A DNA stretch of 64,000 bases from JANYHF01 sp963732765 (GTDB taxonomy: Bacteria > Pseudomonadota > Alphaproteobacteria > Rhizobiales > Hyphomicrobiaceae): positions 682,001 through 746,000 of the forward strand of contig CAVTAS010000003.1 in assembly GCA_963732765.1 (NCBI GenBank). The letters run 5' to 3'. The notes beneath the pieces were generated by a model. That model was not told the origin of the DNA and did no database searches. It saw nothing but the letters and a program-made list of their open reading frames with translations. Shown one piece after another: positions 26,326-36,183 of the stretch; the first letter of the stretch is position 1; every line of letters starts with the position of its first letter. Both the position numbers and the translations under genes were made by a program.

Positions 26326-27525
26326 ATGCTCAGGGCGATCTTGCGATTTATGGTGGTTGGGTTTGCCTGGCTCGGTCTTGCCGTCATGGCCGCCGCGCAA
26401 ACCGCCCCCGCTACGGTCGACGTGCGCAACGTCAAGACCTTCCATGATGTCGGCAAACTGAAAGGCCTAGCGTTTTCGACCGACCGGGATGCCCAAAGGC
26501 TGGTCGACGAACTGCTCGGCTATCTCGGTCTGCATGCCGACTACGGGATCTATGTCACCGACAATGCCGCCACGACCGCCAATGCCGCCGCCGCCTACGA
26601 CACCATCACCAAGACGCGTGAAGTGTTCTTCAACCGCACGTTCATGCAGAAGTACCAGCAGTCATCCCGATCGGATGTCGGGCTCTATTTCATCGCCGCG
26701 CACGAGCTGGCGCATCTGATCGCGCTGCACGCGCAGCGCCGGATCGATCCGCTGCAACAGGAGATCGAGGCCGACTATTATGCCGGCTTCGTGCTGGGCG
26801 CCAAGCTTGGCGACTGCGACCGGGTGGTGGCCGCTATTTCGGCCTTCCCTGATCAGCAGGCACGCGAGCGCACCTCAACGCATCCCGCCCTGGCGCAACG
26901 CCGCGTGGCCGTTGGCAAGGGTTGCAGCGACGCGACGGGTCAGCTGCCGGCGGAGCTTTCGAATGTCTCCATTCCGACGGCCAACGTGCCCAGCATTCTC
27001 ACCCAGTTCACCACCAAGTTTAACCGCGACCTGTTCGGCAGCGACGTGGCGCTGATCGCCGGCAAACCGGGCATTCCCGGATCGACGCTGGAGAGCTGCG
27101 CGCACGTCTGTTACGGCCTGCCCAGCTGCAAGGGTTTCACCTTCAACCGCTGGAAGAATTTCTGCTATCTGAAGGGCGAACTGGGCGAACAGACCTTCCT
27201 GCATCCGGCGGGTATTGTCGGTGTGAAGAAACGGCTGTCGATCCCGAACGTCTCGACCACCGCCGAGACGACGACGGATTATCTGTTCAACGCTGTATTC
27301 GCCGATCAGCCGTTGCGGGAAAAGGTCGTGCCGGATTATCGCAGCTGCAGCAGGGAGTGCCTCGGCGACATCCGTTGCGTGGCGTTCTCGTTCCTGCGCG
27401 CCAGCACCAAATGCAAGATGTTCAACCGGGTCGAGGGCTACTACCGCGACGACGCCTATGACAGCGGCTATAAATGGCAACAGCCGAACATCACCTGGAC
27501 CAGCACCGTGTTTGGCAACCGCTAG
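26326..27525 (+). CDS. Exported M48-like putative zinc protease with two PAN/Apple-like domains
   Basis: 399 residues starting at an ATG with an AAGGGAGG ribosome site. Residues 1-24 are a signal peptide (ending AAAQT). The middle has the zinc motif HELAH (126-130), followed by EIEADYYAGFVLG, where the glutamate could be the third ligand, and THPALAQRR, the order seen in M48-type peptidases. The C-terminal half has two Cys-rich PAN/Apple-like modules: CAHVCYGLPSCKGFTFNR...CYLKG and CSRECLGDIRCVAFSFLR...CKMF. PAN modules bind proteins or sugars. A periplasmic or secreted protease with binding modules is inferred; activity is unproven. Confidence 0.72.
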   Translation: MLRAILRFMVVGFAWLGLAVMAAAQTAPATVDVRNVKTFHDVGKLKGLAFSTDRDAQRLVDELLGYLGLHADYGIYVTDNAATTANAAAAYDTITKTREVFFNRTFMQKYQQSSRSDVGLYFIAAHELAHLIALHAQRRIDPLQQEIEADYYAGFVLGAKLGDCDRVVAAISAFPDQQARERTSTHPALAQRRVAVGKGCSDATGQLPAELSNVSIPTANVPSILTQFTTKFNRDLFGSDVALIAGKPGIPGSTLESCAHVCYGLPSCKGFTFNRWKNFCYLKGELGEQTFLHPAGIVGVKKRLSIPNVSTTAETTTDYLFNAVFADQPLREKVVPDYRSCSRECLGDIRCVAFSFLRASTKCKMFNRVEGYYRDDAYDSGYKWQQPNITWTSTVFGNR

Positions 27526-27579
27526 GACGCGGCCAGTCCTACAGACTTTGAAATTCAATCAGCAGTCGGAGTGATTAGC

Positions 27580-29148
27580 ATGGCGAACGATCGCAAACGC
27601 GGCCTGACGCGGCGTGGGTTGATGCAGGGGTTGGGCGGGGCAGCAGCGGTTGCCGCGATGGGGATCGAGGGGGCCGAGGCCGCGACGCCACGCACGCGCT
27701 ATGACATCAAATCCACGCAAGGCAAAGCCGCGCTCGATCTTTACCGCGAGGCCGTGGCAAAGATGCAAGCGCTGCCCGAAGGCAACCCGTTGAGCTGGAA
27801 ATTCCAGGCCAACATCCACGCCCATCCTCATAGCCAGGCCCAGGCGCTGGCACTGTTCAATCAATCGGGCGTCACATCAGCCATGAAGACACTGGCGCTG
27901 GGCGCCAACGGCAACGGCGTCGGCGGCGTCTGGTGGACCTGCTCGCACGACCACGACCATTTGAACGGAACGCCCGCCGATGGCTACGCCAGCCATTTCA
28001 CGGCCTGGCACCGGCTCTATCTCTGGCACTTCGAGCGCATCTGCGAAAAGGTGCTCGGCAAGCCGTTTGCGTTGCCCTATTGGAACTACCTCGATCTGAC
28101 GCAGCTGAGGCTGCCGCCCGCCGTTTTGGCGCAGAAGGTCAAGATCAAGGGCCAGTTGGTCAACAACGCGCTCTATTATGCCGATCGCAATCCGGAATTC
28201 GTGGCGGTTGGTCTGCGCGCCATCAAGTCCGATCAATCGAATACGGATATTCTGGCGATCGATACCATGCGTACAAAGAATTTCTTCGATATCTCCACCA
28301 GCAATGGTGGCTTCCGCCAAGGCTTCGTCACGGCGCTGGATGGCTTGCCGCACGGTTCGGTGCATGTGCGCGTCGGCACCGAAGATGGCCTAGGTATGTC
28401 GGCCGTCGAGACGGCGGCGCGCGATCCCATCTTCTGGCTGCACCACGCCAACATCGACCGGATGTGGGAGAGCTGGCGTGCGCCCAACGCGGCCGGCGTC
28501 TCGACCAAGGACCCCAAGGCACCCAAGGCGGCCAATTGGCTGAACAAGTCGTTCAAGTTCGCCGGCGCCGATGGCAACCCATCCGTCAAGACCGCTGCTG
28601 CATCCCTGTCGCTCAAGGGCCTGGGCTATCGCTACGACAAACTGCAGCCGATTGGAGCCATTGCGTTTCTGGCCCCCAATCAAGAGACAACCGTGGTGAA
28701 TGTCACGACGGTTGGCGAAACGCCCGAGGGTTTCGGGGTGAAAGTTTCGCGGGGCAACGTTCCGGTTGTCATGTCGCTGCTGCCCGCCTTGGGAGAGACC
28801 GCGGTGAAGGCGTTGGCGCGCGATGCCGGCAATCGGTTCTGGCTGGTCATCGACGTTGCCACGACCAGGAACCCGCGTGCGCTGTTCGAGGTGCAGGTGA
28901 AGGCCAAGCGGACGGCCGCCGGAACGGCCATGGAACAAAAAACGGTTCAGACCTTCAACCTGTTCAACGCCGGCATGCACGAGCGCCATGGCATGGGCTA
29001 CAAGACCGCTTGGCAGGTCGATGTGACCGACCTGGTGCGCGGCAGCAGGCTGGACCTGACCAAGCCGCTTGAGGTCACGATCAAGCCGGCCGGCGGCGAG
29101 GCGGGTGGGCTGGTCACGATCAACCGCATGCGGATCGAGGCGCAGTAG
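27580..29148 (+). CDS. Tyrosinase-family copper oxidase, Tat-exported
   Basis: About 522 residues. The N-terminus has a twin-arginine signal (LTRRGLMQGLGGAAAVAAMG). Type-3 copper ligands are visible: CuA in HDHDHLNG and HFTAWHRLYLWHFE, CuB in HGSVHVRVG and DPIFWLHHANIDRMWESW. The family oxidises monophenols and o-diphenols to quinones. A C-terminal beta-rich domain of about 130 residues follows. ATG 27580 is preferred because CGGAG lies 8 bases upstream; GTG 27571 is too close. It lies 55 bp behind the PAN-domain protease-like gene and may be co-transcribed with it. Confidence 0.9.
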   Translation: MANDRKRGLTRRGLMQGLGGAAAVAAMGIEGAEAATPRTRYDIKSTQGKAALDLYREAVAKMQALPEGNPLSWKFQANIHAHPHSQAQALALFNQSGVTSAMKTLALGANGNGVGGVWWTCSHDHDHLNGTPADGYASHFTAWHRLYLWHFERICEKVLGKPFALPYWNYLDLTQLRLPPAVLAQKVKIKGQLVNNALYYADRNPEFVAVGLRAIKSDQSNTDILAIDTMRTKNFFDISTSNGGFRQGFVTALDGLPHGSVHVRVGTEDGLGMSAVETAARDPIFWLHHANIDRMWESWRAPNAAGVSTKDPKAPKAANWLNKSFKFAGADGNPSVKTAAASLSLKGLGYRYDKLQPIGAIAFLAPNQETTVVNVTTVGETPEGFGVKVSRGNVPVVMSLLPALGETAVKALARDAGNRFWLVIDVATTRNPRALFEVQVKAKRTAAGTAMEQKTVQTFNLFNAGMHERHGMGYKTAWQVDVTDLVRGSRLDLTKPLEVTIKPAGGEAGGLVTINRMRIEAQ

Positions 29149-29300
29149 TCGGGCGGTTTGGACCTTTTCTCCCCGTAAGCATGGGGTGAGGAGAATCGCG
29201 CACCGCGCCCGCGCGCCCACAAACTCGCCACAAAAACGGCCAAAGCAGCGCGCTGTTTCGGATCGGTGATACAACCGGTCTCTGAGGCGCGCGTACTTCT

Positions 29301-30278
29301 ATGGTCCGAGTTTGGCTGGCACTTCTTGCCGTGATGATGTTGCTGGCGAGCCCGGCCACGGCGGCCGCGCCGCGTTTCCAGTCCGGCGATCAGGTCATGC
29401 AATGGGTGCAGACCTATCGCCTCAAGCCCGATCCGTGGCGGTTGCCGCTGGCGGTGCGCACGCTCAGCGACTTCGGCCAGTTCGGCGACGAGGAGGGCGC
29501 GGCGGTTCACATCGGCTTCATCGCAGGCGTGCTGGGCGACAACCAGCTGAAGGCGGAGAAGCTGATTTCCGCCATGCTGCCGCTGCCGCCCGAAACGCAG
29601 TCCGCTGTCATCAAGGCCGTCGCCTATTCGGGCTTGCCGAACTGGCGCGGCATTCTCAATCAGTTCGTCGACAAAATGGCGGACCGGCGTGTGCTGATCG
29701 ACAAACTGGCCACCGGCGGCAAGCCGCAGCTGATGGTCATGCCGGTGGATGAGGGCCGCACGCTGGATATGCTGTGGGGCTACTATCTGGCGACCGGCTC
29801 CTATCAACCGGTGCAGCGCATCCTGTCGGCGTTGCCGTGGTCGGACGACAAGAACAATCTGGAAAAGCTGCTGGTCGGCAGCATGGCGAAATGGACGCTG
29901 GCGTCCAACGCCGCCAAGAACCAGGGGTTGTTGGAGATGTACAAGACCGAGGTGGCCATTGCTCCGCCCCCGCTCTCCAAGCCCTTGAAGGAAGTCATCG
30001 ACGCCGTTGAGATCGCGGAAACCAGTCAGATCAAGAAGCAGGCGCTGGCGGCCATCGAGGAGTTGAAGACCAAGGGTCCGGCGAGCCGCCGCACCGCCGC
30101 CTGGGGAACGGAACTTGGCGCGACGGTGATTGCCGCAGGCTGCGTGGTGGCGAGCGTCACAGGCCATGTCGAGCTGGGTATCCCCTGCGTGGTCGGCGGT
30201 GCGCTCACGCAAGCCGCCGGCAAGGTGCTGACGTCCGAGAGCTGGTCCGCCAAGGCGTTAGGCTTTGGCGGGAATTGA
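29301..30278 (+). CDS. Exported protein of unknown function
   Basis: 325 residues with a clear signal peptide (MVRVWLALLAVMMLLASPAT, cleavage near AAA-PRF). The body is mostly helical, with repeated Lys/Leu/Ala-rich segments and no cysteines except one near the C-terminal hydrophobic stretch (TVIAAGCVVASVTGHVELGI), which could be a membrane or hairpin segment. No family was recognised. It follows the tyrosinase gene by 152 bp on the same strand. No clear promoter was seen. Confidence 0.7.
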   Translation: MVRVWLALLAVMMLLASPATAAAPRFQSGDQVMQWVQTYRLKPDPWRLPLAVRTLSDFGQFGDEEGAAVHIGFIAGVLGDNQLKAEKLISAMLPLPPETQSAVIKAVAYSGLPNWRGILNQFVDKMADRRVLIDKLATGGKPQLMVMPVDEGRTLDMLWGYYLATGSYQPVQRILSALPWSDDKNNLEKLLVGSMAKWTLASNAAKNQGLLEMYKTEVAIAPPPLSKPLKEVIDAVEIAETSQIKKQALAAIEELKTKGPASRRTAAWGTELGATVIAAGCVVASVTGHVELGIPCVVGGALTQAAGKVLTSESWSAKALGFGGN

Positions 30279-30355
30279 GCGCAAGCCGCCAAGGCGTATT
30301 GACAAGCCTTATGAATCTTACTAATTTTTCCATAAGATTGGTAAGGTCCCTATAA

Positions 30356-31559
30356 ATGAACGAATTGAAGAATCCCTACGCCCCCGGTGCCGGCAGTCCT
30401 CCCCCGGAGTTAGCGGGACGTAGTGAGATACTCAGAAGCGCCCGTGTCAGCATCGAACGTGTACAAGGCGGCAGGCAAGCCAAAAGCTTCATCTTCATCG
30501 GCCTGCGAGGTGTGGGCAAAACGGTGCTTTTGAACGAGGTACAAAAGATCGCGGACGGCTTGGGCTGTGTCTCCCTGCACATTGAGGCCCACGATGGCAA
30601 ATCGTTGCCAGAGTTACTTGTGCCGGGGTTGAGGACACTGCTGATGTCGCTGGACCGAATGGCCAAAGCGACTTCGCAGACTCGTAAGGCGCTTGGGGTC
30701 CTGAGAAGCTTCGTTTCATCGGTATCGGTAAAGGTCGGCGAAATCGATCTGAGTTTGGGTCTGCCCACTGAGCTGGGGACCGCCGACAGTGGCGACCTGG
30801 AGGCCGATCTTACAGCCCTTTTCCTAGCAGTCGGCGAAGCGGCCAAGTCGCGCGAAAAGGTCGCCGTCGTCACCATTGATGAACTTCAGTACCTGAGTGA
30901 TGCGGAGCTGAGTGCTTTGATCATGGCAGTTCACAGACTTTCCCAAAAAACGCTGCCGGTACTCGTCGTTGGAGCCGGGCTGCCCCAACTCGTCGGGCAG
31001 ATGGGAGCCTCGAAGTCCTATGCAGAGCGGCTTTTCAATTTTCCCAACGTGGGTCCACTCAACAGCGGTGACGCCAAGGCAGCGCTGGCCCAGCCAGCGG
31101 CAAAAGAAGGTGTCGAATATTCCGGTCCCGCCCTAGATGAGATTGTTCGCAAGACGGAAGGGTACCCCTATTTCCTTCAAGAATGGGGCTACCACGCTTG
31201 GAACATTGCCGAGACGACCCCTATCACTGCCGACGACTCGTTTGCCGCGGCCGCCGAGGCCATCAGGAATTTGGACGCCAGCTTCTTTCGTGTCCGATTC
31301 GACAGGTTGACGCCGCGAGATGAAGGACTATCTTCGTGCGATGGCAGAGCTGGGGCCGGGCCCACACCGGTCCGGCGACATCGCAGCGGCGCTCGGCGTC
31401 CAGGTCGAAAGCAGCGCCCCACTCCGTAGCGGCCTCATCCGCAAAGGCATGATCTATAGCCCACAGCACGGCGACACAGCGTTTACGGTTCCGCTGTTTG
31501 ACCAGTACATGAAGCGGGCAATGCCTCAAATGCCGAAGAAGCGCGTTCCGAAAAAATAA
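30356..31559 (+). CDS. AAA ATPase (archaeal-type/AAA_16-like), frameshifted near the C-terminus
   Basis: The first 320 residues are an AAA ATPase: AGRSEILRSARVSIERVQGG, Walker A GLRGVGKT, Walker B VVTIDEL, and the sensor-like VLVVGAGLPQLVGQ. The frame breaks at about 31310-31320. The missing C-terminal winged-helix part (MKDYLRAMAELGPGPHRSGD...VPLFDQYMKRAMP) continues in the next frame to 31559. One extra base explains it, giving about 400 residues. As sequenced, the product ends in a 40-residue Arg/Pro-rich false tail. The upstream 70 bases (30290-30355) are AT-rich and probably hold the promoter. Partners are unknown; such single ATPases occur in accessory or defence loci, but nothing here supports that. 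Confidence 0.78.
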
Positions 31560-31575
31560 GGTGCGCTCGCGCGCA

Positions 31576-33036
31576 TCAACTCTCCCTGTTCCCGCCCCAC
31601 ACCCTCTCCGACAGCCCAGCCCCGCGCTGGGCCAGCTTCAGCGGCCCGTCCCAGTCGAAATTCCGGTACACGGCCCCCAGATGCGCGAACGGCGCCGACT
31701 GCGCGAACAGCTGGAACGTCAGCCGGTGGCCGGCGTAGTCGGAATTCATCAGGTCGCGCGCGAAAGCCAGCAGCTTGCGGCGGTCGTCGGACTGCCAATC
31801 CTCGCTGATGGTGTAGAACTTCTCCAGCCACGGCTTGGTTTCCGGTGCCTCGAAAGATGCCACGTCGGGCGTCACGCAGATCTGCCCGCCGACCAGTTCG
31901 CGCGCGAGATGGATCATGCGCGGCAGGTTGGTCAGCGCATGCACCCGTCCCGTCATCAGCAGCGATTGGTTCGGCATCAAGAGGCCATTGGGGCTCCTCT
32001 CGGCCATCGCCACCGCCGACGTCAGATGGGCTGAGATGCCCTCGCGCCAGATCGCCAGTTCGGCCAGCTTCTCCTGCACCGCCTGCTGCTTTTCCAGCCC
32101 GGTCTGGCGCACATTCCACAAGGCCGCGCCGATCAGCATGTCGGCATAGGTCAGGGTACGTTGCACAAACGGAAACGCTGAGTAGCGGTGCAGCGTCGAG
32201 CGAATGAACGCAGCTGCGCGCGTATGCTGGTAGAACAGCACGTCCTCCCAGGGGATGAGGACGTTGTCCAAGATCATCAGCGTGTCGACCTCGTCGAACT
32301 TGTTCGACAACGGATAATCGCGCGCATCCGCCCGTCCCGCAAAGCCCGTGCGGCAGATGTGCTTCACGCCCGGGGCGTTCATAGGCACGATGCAGCCGAG
32401 CGCATAATCCGACAATTTCGCATCGCCCCAATTGGCGATGGTCGGTTTCAGGAACGCCTGGTTGGCGTAAGCCGCCGCCGTCTCGTATTTCGCGCCGCGG
32501 ATGACGATGCCGGCGTCGGTCTCCTTGACGACATGCACCAGAAAATCCGGATCCTGGTCCTGCGGCCGCTTGGAGCGGTCACCTTTCGGATCGGTGTTGG
32601 CCGAGACGTGGAAGGGATCGGACTTGATGGCTTTGTGGATGTGCTTTTCGATGTTGGCGGCAAAGCGCGGGTCGATCTCGGCCAGGATGTCCTTGCCATC
32701 CCACAGGCTCCACATCTCGCCGATGGTTTCGTCGCCGACGCGCGTTACCACTCCGCCGACGTCCCACATAACGGCGTCGACGGCGTTGCGCTTGGCGGTC
32801 CAGTCGGCCTGCGTATAGGGCAGTTTCAGCCCTTGCGCGAAACGCTCGCCGCCCTCGGCATAAGTCATCACCTCGCGTGTTGTTGGTTCGTGCTGCATGT
32901 CGTAGATGCGCGCGCGGATATCGATGAGCGGCTTGAAGCTGGGATGTGTCGTCACGTCCTTGACCCGCGCGCCGTTGATATAGACTTCGCGGTCGTCGCG
33001 GAGCGAGGCGCGGTACTGGTCACCGGTGCGGATCAT
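31576..33036 (-). CDS. hpaB: 4-hydroxyphenylacetate 3-monooxygenase/HpaB-family flavin-dependent hydroxylase
   Basis: 486 residues, full length for the HpaB family of FADH2-dependent phenol hydroxylases. Typical parts are RTGDQYRASLRDDREVYING at the N-terminus, GVVTRVGDETIGEMWSLWDG, PDFLVHVVKETDAGIVIRGA and NVLIPWEDVLFYQHTRAAA. It needs a separate flavin reductase (HpaC), which is not nearby. Substrates in the family include 4-hydroxyphenylacetate and chlorophenols, so the substrate is open. It stands alone on the minus strand; its 3' end is 16 bp from the end of the AAA ATPase gene. Confidence 0.87.
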   Translation of the reverse strand: MIRTGDQYRASLRDDREVYINGARVKDVTTHPSFKPLIDIRARIYDMQHEPTTREVMTYAEGGERFAQGLKLPYTQADWTAKRNAVDAVMWDVGGVVTRVGDETIGEMWSLWDGKDILAEIDPRFAANIEKHIHKAIKSDPFHVSANTDPKGDRSKRPQDQDPDFLVHVVKETDAGIVIRGAKYETAAAYANQAFLKPTIANWGDAKLSDYALGCIVPMNAPGVKHICRTGFAGRADARDYPLSNKFDEVDTLMILDNVLIPWEDVLFYQHTRAAAFIRSTLHRYSAFPFVQRTLTYADMLIGAALWNVRQTGLEKQQAVQEKLAELAIWREGISAHLTSAVAMAERSPNGLLMPNQSLLMTGRVHALTNLPRMIHLARELVGGQICVTPDVASFEAPETKPWLEKFYTISEDWQSDDRRKLLAFARDLMNSDYAGHRLTFQLFAQSAPFAHLGAVYRNFDWDGPLKLAQRGAGLSERVWGGNRES

Positions 33037-33233
33037 GGACGGTCCTTCAGCTTAAGGTGGTTCGGCCTATCAAAGCCGATCTCGCAGCGGCTGTAAAACG
33101 GCGCATCCGGTTACGTAATCGGCGACAGGAACTTGCGGCTCGCATATTCCTGACGCTGTGCGTCACGGGTGGCGTCCGCCGGGATCAGTCGGTAACATCG
33201 CGACCGTCGCCCAACGCAATGTAGAGGTCCCCC

Positions 33234-33752
33234 GTGGAACCAATCAACGCGCAATCCAAGCAGTCCCTCTGGCAAGTCTATGTTCTCGTGCCTTGCACAG
33301 CCTTGCTGCTCTACATGGTCAAGGCTTCGTTCGATCCCGACTTCACCGAGCACAGCCGCAGTGGGTTCATGAACGCGATCGACCCCATGACGCGCGCGGT
33401 TTTCTTTGGCGCTTGTGCCGCTATCTGTGCTGCTTGCGCCGCGCTCGCGCTGTGGCGCTGGTTCTCGCCACGCACCGAGCTCGTCGTCGACGACAGCGGC
33501 GTAACGTCCAAGCTGTTCTGGGGGGCCGGATCACTCGCCTGGCCGGCGATCGATCAGTTGACGTTCCAGAACAATTGGATGTTCGTGTACGGATTGGATG
33601 CCGCCGGGAAGAAGAAGAAGCTGATCGTCAACCTGCACGGGCTCGACTGCCCGCCCTACATTATCCTGGCCGCCATTTTTATGCGTCGCCCCGACGTGCT
33701 GCCACCGGAGACGCGAGACTCGATTGAGAAGGCCCTGTACCCCTCGCCATGA
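33234..33752 (+). CDS. Small membrane protein with PH-like domain, unknown function
   Basis: 172 residues from a GTG start. Two membrane helices (VYVLVPCTALLLYMV near residues 15-29 and FFGACAAICAACAALALW near 57-74) precede a soluble region (ELVVDDSGVTSKLFWGAGSL...AWPAIDQLTFQNN) that resembles bacterial PH-like membrane proteins. It overlaps the start of rlmJ by four bases (ATGA), so the two are coupled. A role with rlmJ is not obvious. Confidence 0.7.
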   Translation: MEPINAQSKQSLWQVYVLVPCTALLLYMVKASFDPDFTEHSRSGFMNAIDPMTRAVFFGACAAICAACAALALWRWFSPRTELVVDDSGVTSKLFWGAGSLAWPAIDQLTFQNNWMFVYGLDAAGKKKKLIVNLHGLDCPPYIILAAIFMRRPDVLPPETRDSIEKALYPSP

Positions 33753-34594
33753 ATTACCGCCACATCTACCACGCCGGGAATTTCGCAGACGTTTTCAAGC
33801 ACGCCGTGCTGGCGCTTGTTCTTGAGTACCTGAAACTGAAACCTGCGCCCTTCCGCGTCATCGATACCCATGCGGGGCTCGGGATCTACAACCTCGCCTC
33901 GGAGGCGGCCGGCAAGACTGGCGAATGGCAGGGCGGGATCGGGCGCATCATGGGGCCGGAGGCCGAGCCGTTGCCCGACGATGTTGCCGCGTTGCTGATG
34001 CCCTATCTCGATATCGTCTGGGAGTTGAACACATCGCCTGACGGCATCGCCTATCCCGGCTCGCCGGAGATCGCGCGCCGGCTGTTGCGGCCCGACGACA
34101 TGCTGGTGCTGAACGAGCTGCACCCGGCTGACTACGCCGAACTCGCCCATCGCTACGCCATCTATACGCAAGCCAGGGTGCTCAACCTCGATGCCTGGGT
34201 GGCGGTTAAGTCGCTGTTGCCGCCTCCCGAGCGGCGCGGCATGATCCTGATCGATCCGCCCTATGAGGAAAAGGACGAGCTGACCAGGCTGGCGCGCGCA
34301 CTGGGTCAAGCGTTGAAGCGCTTTGCCACCGGCACGTTCCTGCTGTGGTATCCGGTCAAGGACATGCCGCCCGTAGAGGCGTTTTATGCCTCGCTGGCCA
34401 GCCTTGATCTCACCAAGACGCTCCGCATGGAGCTTTACACCCGTGCGCCTGATACCCCAGAAAGACTTAATGGCTGCGGCATTCTGGCCATCAATCCGCC
34501 CTGGATATTAGAGACACAGATGGCCGCGCTGCTGCCGTTCCTGTCGGAACGGTTGGCCAATGGCCCTGGCGGTGGCTGGAAATTGAGTACGTGA
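33749..34594 (+). CDS. rlmJ: 23S rRNA (adenine(2030)-N6)-methyltransferase RlmJ
   Basis: 281 residues. The N-terminus MNYRHIYHAGNFADVFKHAV is nearly diagnostic for RlmJ. The SAM-binding start FRVIDTHAGLGIYNL and the catalytic motif MILIDPPYEEKDEL are present, as is the late NGCGILAINPPW block. It methylates A2030 (E. coli numbering) of 23S rRNA, using S-adenosylmethionine. Translationally coupled to the upstream PH-like gene. Confidence 0.95.
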   Translation: MNYRHIYHAGNFADVFKHAVLALVLEYLKLKPAPFRVIDTHAGLGIYNLASEAAGKTGEWQGGIGRIMGPEAEPLPDDVAALLMPYLDIVWELNTSPDGIAYPGSPEIARRLLRPDDMLVLNELHPADYAELAHRYAIYTQARVLNLDAWVAVKSLLPPPERRGMILIDPPYEEKDELTRLARALGQALKRFATGTFLLWYPVKDMPPVEAFYASLASLDLTKTLRMELYTRAPDTPERLNGCGILAINPPWILETQMAALLPFLSERLANGPGGGWKLST

Positions 34595-34599
34595 CGCAA

Positions 34600-34640
34600 C
34601 GATGGATCAGACCCCTTCAGCGAAGGGGTCTGATCCATCG
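34600..34640. repeat. Perfect 19-bp inverted repeat (hairpin)
   Basis: CGATGGATCAGACCCCTTC (34600-34618), loop AGC, and its exact reverse complement (34622-34640). No T-tract follows. It may end rlmJ transcription or be a dispersed REP-like palindrome; open frames reading through it (for example from 34602) are false starts for the next gene. Confidence 0.85.
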
Positions 34641-34685
34641 TGCTGGCCCCTCGCGCCTTTGCTTCAACGCCGGAGTGTCGTCGTT

Positions 34686-36077
34686 ATGCGTGACCTTCCG
34701 CCTCCCGCCGTTCACCCCGAGTTGGGCGGTGGCCAGGATGTGTTTTATCCCTGGGCCAGCACCGTGCCGCGGCCGCTGATTACCAAGGCCAAGGGCATCC
34801 ACCTCTGGGACAAGGAGGGGCGCGAATACATCGACTTATCGTCAGGCCCCGTGGTCAGCAACATTGGCCATGGCAACGAAGTGGTCGCCGACGTCATGTC
34901 GCGGCAGGCGCGCACGGTCGACTTTGCCTATTGCAGCCATGCCCGCAACGAACCCAACCTGGATCTTGCCGCCCGCATTGCCGAACTGGCAGGGCCGGGC
35001 TACGAGCGCGTGTGCTTTTCGTCAGGCGGCTCGGAGGCGATCGAGTGTGCGGTGAAGTTCCTGCGCCACTACGCCGTGAGCACGGGCCAGCCCAAGCGCC
35101 GCAAGCTGATCACCTGCTATCCGTCCTATCACGGCGCAACCATGGCCACGCTCGCCATGTCGGGCGACAACGATATCGCGCCGTTCCTTGAGGGCATGGT
35201 GGAGACTTCGCTGAAGGTGCCCGCGCCCTCGACCTATCGCCTGCCGCCCAACCACACGCCGGCGACTTATGCGCGCTACTGCGCGGACGCGCTGGACGAT
35301 TGCATTGAAAATGCCGGCGCGGAAAACATCCTCGGCTTTTTCATCGAGCCGGTCGGGGGGCTGGCCACCGGCTGCAATGTTCCGCTGCCGGAGTATTTTG
35401 CCCGTATCCGCGAGATCTGCACCAGGCACGGCATCGCGCTGGTGTTCGACGAGGTGCTGTGCGGCACCGGACGCACTGGCAAGTTCCTGGCTGCGCACAA
35501 TTGGCCGGACGCACTGCCCGACATTGTCGTGATGGCCAAGGGACTGGGCTCGGGGTACACGCCGCTCGGCGCCACGCTCATCCCCGCGCGCATGGCCGAC
35601 AAACTGGCGGCGGGGGCCGGCTTTGGATTCTTCCACACCTACAGCGCCAATCCGATTTCCTGCGCCACCGCCATGGCCGTGCTGGACGAATACGAGCGCC
35701 TCGATGTCATCCGCAACACCGGGGTGATGGGCCGTTATCTGCGCGAGCAGCTCGAAGGGCTGAAGTCCACATCCGCCGTGGTCGGCGACATCCGCGGCCT
35801 TGGCCTGGTGATGGCGCTGGAAGTCGTGACGGACAAGGCCTCCATGGCCGTCTTCCCGCCCGAGGTTTCGCCGGTCGATCTCCTGAAACTCGCCGGGCTC
35901 CGCAATGGGCTGCTGGTCTACGGCCGCCGCACCGCGAGCGGGCGCAATGGCGACTGGATCATGATCAGCCCACCTATGATCATCACACGCGCCGAATGCG
36001 ATCAGTTGATGCGACGTTTGACGGCGACGCTGGTCGATTTCGAGAGCGCGGCCCGGGACAAAGGTCTGATCGGCTAA
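34686..36077 (+). CDS. Class III PLP-dependent aminotransferase
   Basis: 463 residues. The fold-type I family III blocks are clear: LWDKEGREYIDLSSGPVVSN, FSSGGSEAIECAVKFLR, TCYPSYHGATMATLAMSGDN, ALVFDEVLCGTGRTGKF and the Schiff-base Lys in VVMAKGLGSGYTPLGA. The family covers omega-amino acid, diamine and glutamate-1-semialdehyde aminotransferases; the sequence does not decide among them. ATG 34686 (MRDLPPPAVHPELGG) is preferred over an upstream ATG at 34602 that lies in the hairpin. It stands alone with no linked pathway genes. Confidence 0.9.
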   Translation: MRDLPPPAVHPELGGGQDVFYPWASTVPRPLITKAKGIHLWDKEGREYIDLSSGPVVSNIGHGNEVVADVMSRQARTVDFAYCSHARNEPNLDLAARIAELAGPGYERVCFSSGGSEAIECAVKFLRHYAVSTGQPKRRKLITCYPSYHGATMATLAMSGDNDIAPFLEGMVETSLKVPAPSTYRLPPNHTPATYARYCADALDDCIENAGAENILGFFIEPVGGLATGCNVPLPEYFARIREICTRHGIALVFDEVLCGTGRTGKFLAAHNWPDALPDIVVMAKGLGSGYTPLGATLIPARMADKLAAGAGFGFFHTYSANPISCATAMAVLDEYERLDVIRNTGVMGRYLREQLEGLKSTSAVVGDIRGLGLVMALEVVTDKASMAVFPPEVSPVDLLKLAGLRNGLLVYGRRTASGRNGDWIMISPPMIITRAECDQLMRRLTATLVDFESAARDKGLIG

Positions 36078-36183
36078 CCCTTTGTTGCAGAATTTCCCCC
36101 TCCTGCCGTGAAAAGGTCCCAATTCTGCGCCCGCATGTGTCACTAGCTTGTCAATGCAGTTTTTCCGCTGGCCGCAGACTGTC

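Noticed and set aside
31320..31559. Independent 79-residue gene after the AAA ATPase
   Set aside because: It is the missing winged-helix end of the ATPase in another frame, without its own ribosome site.
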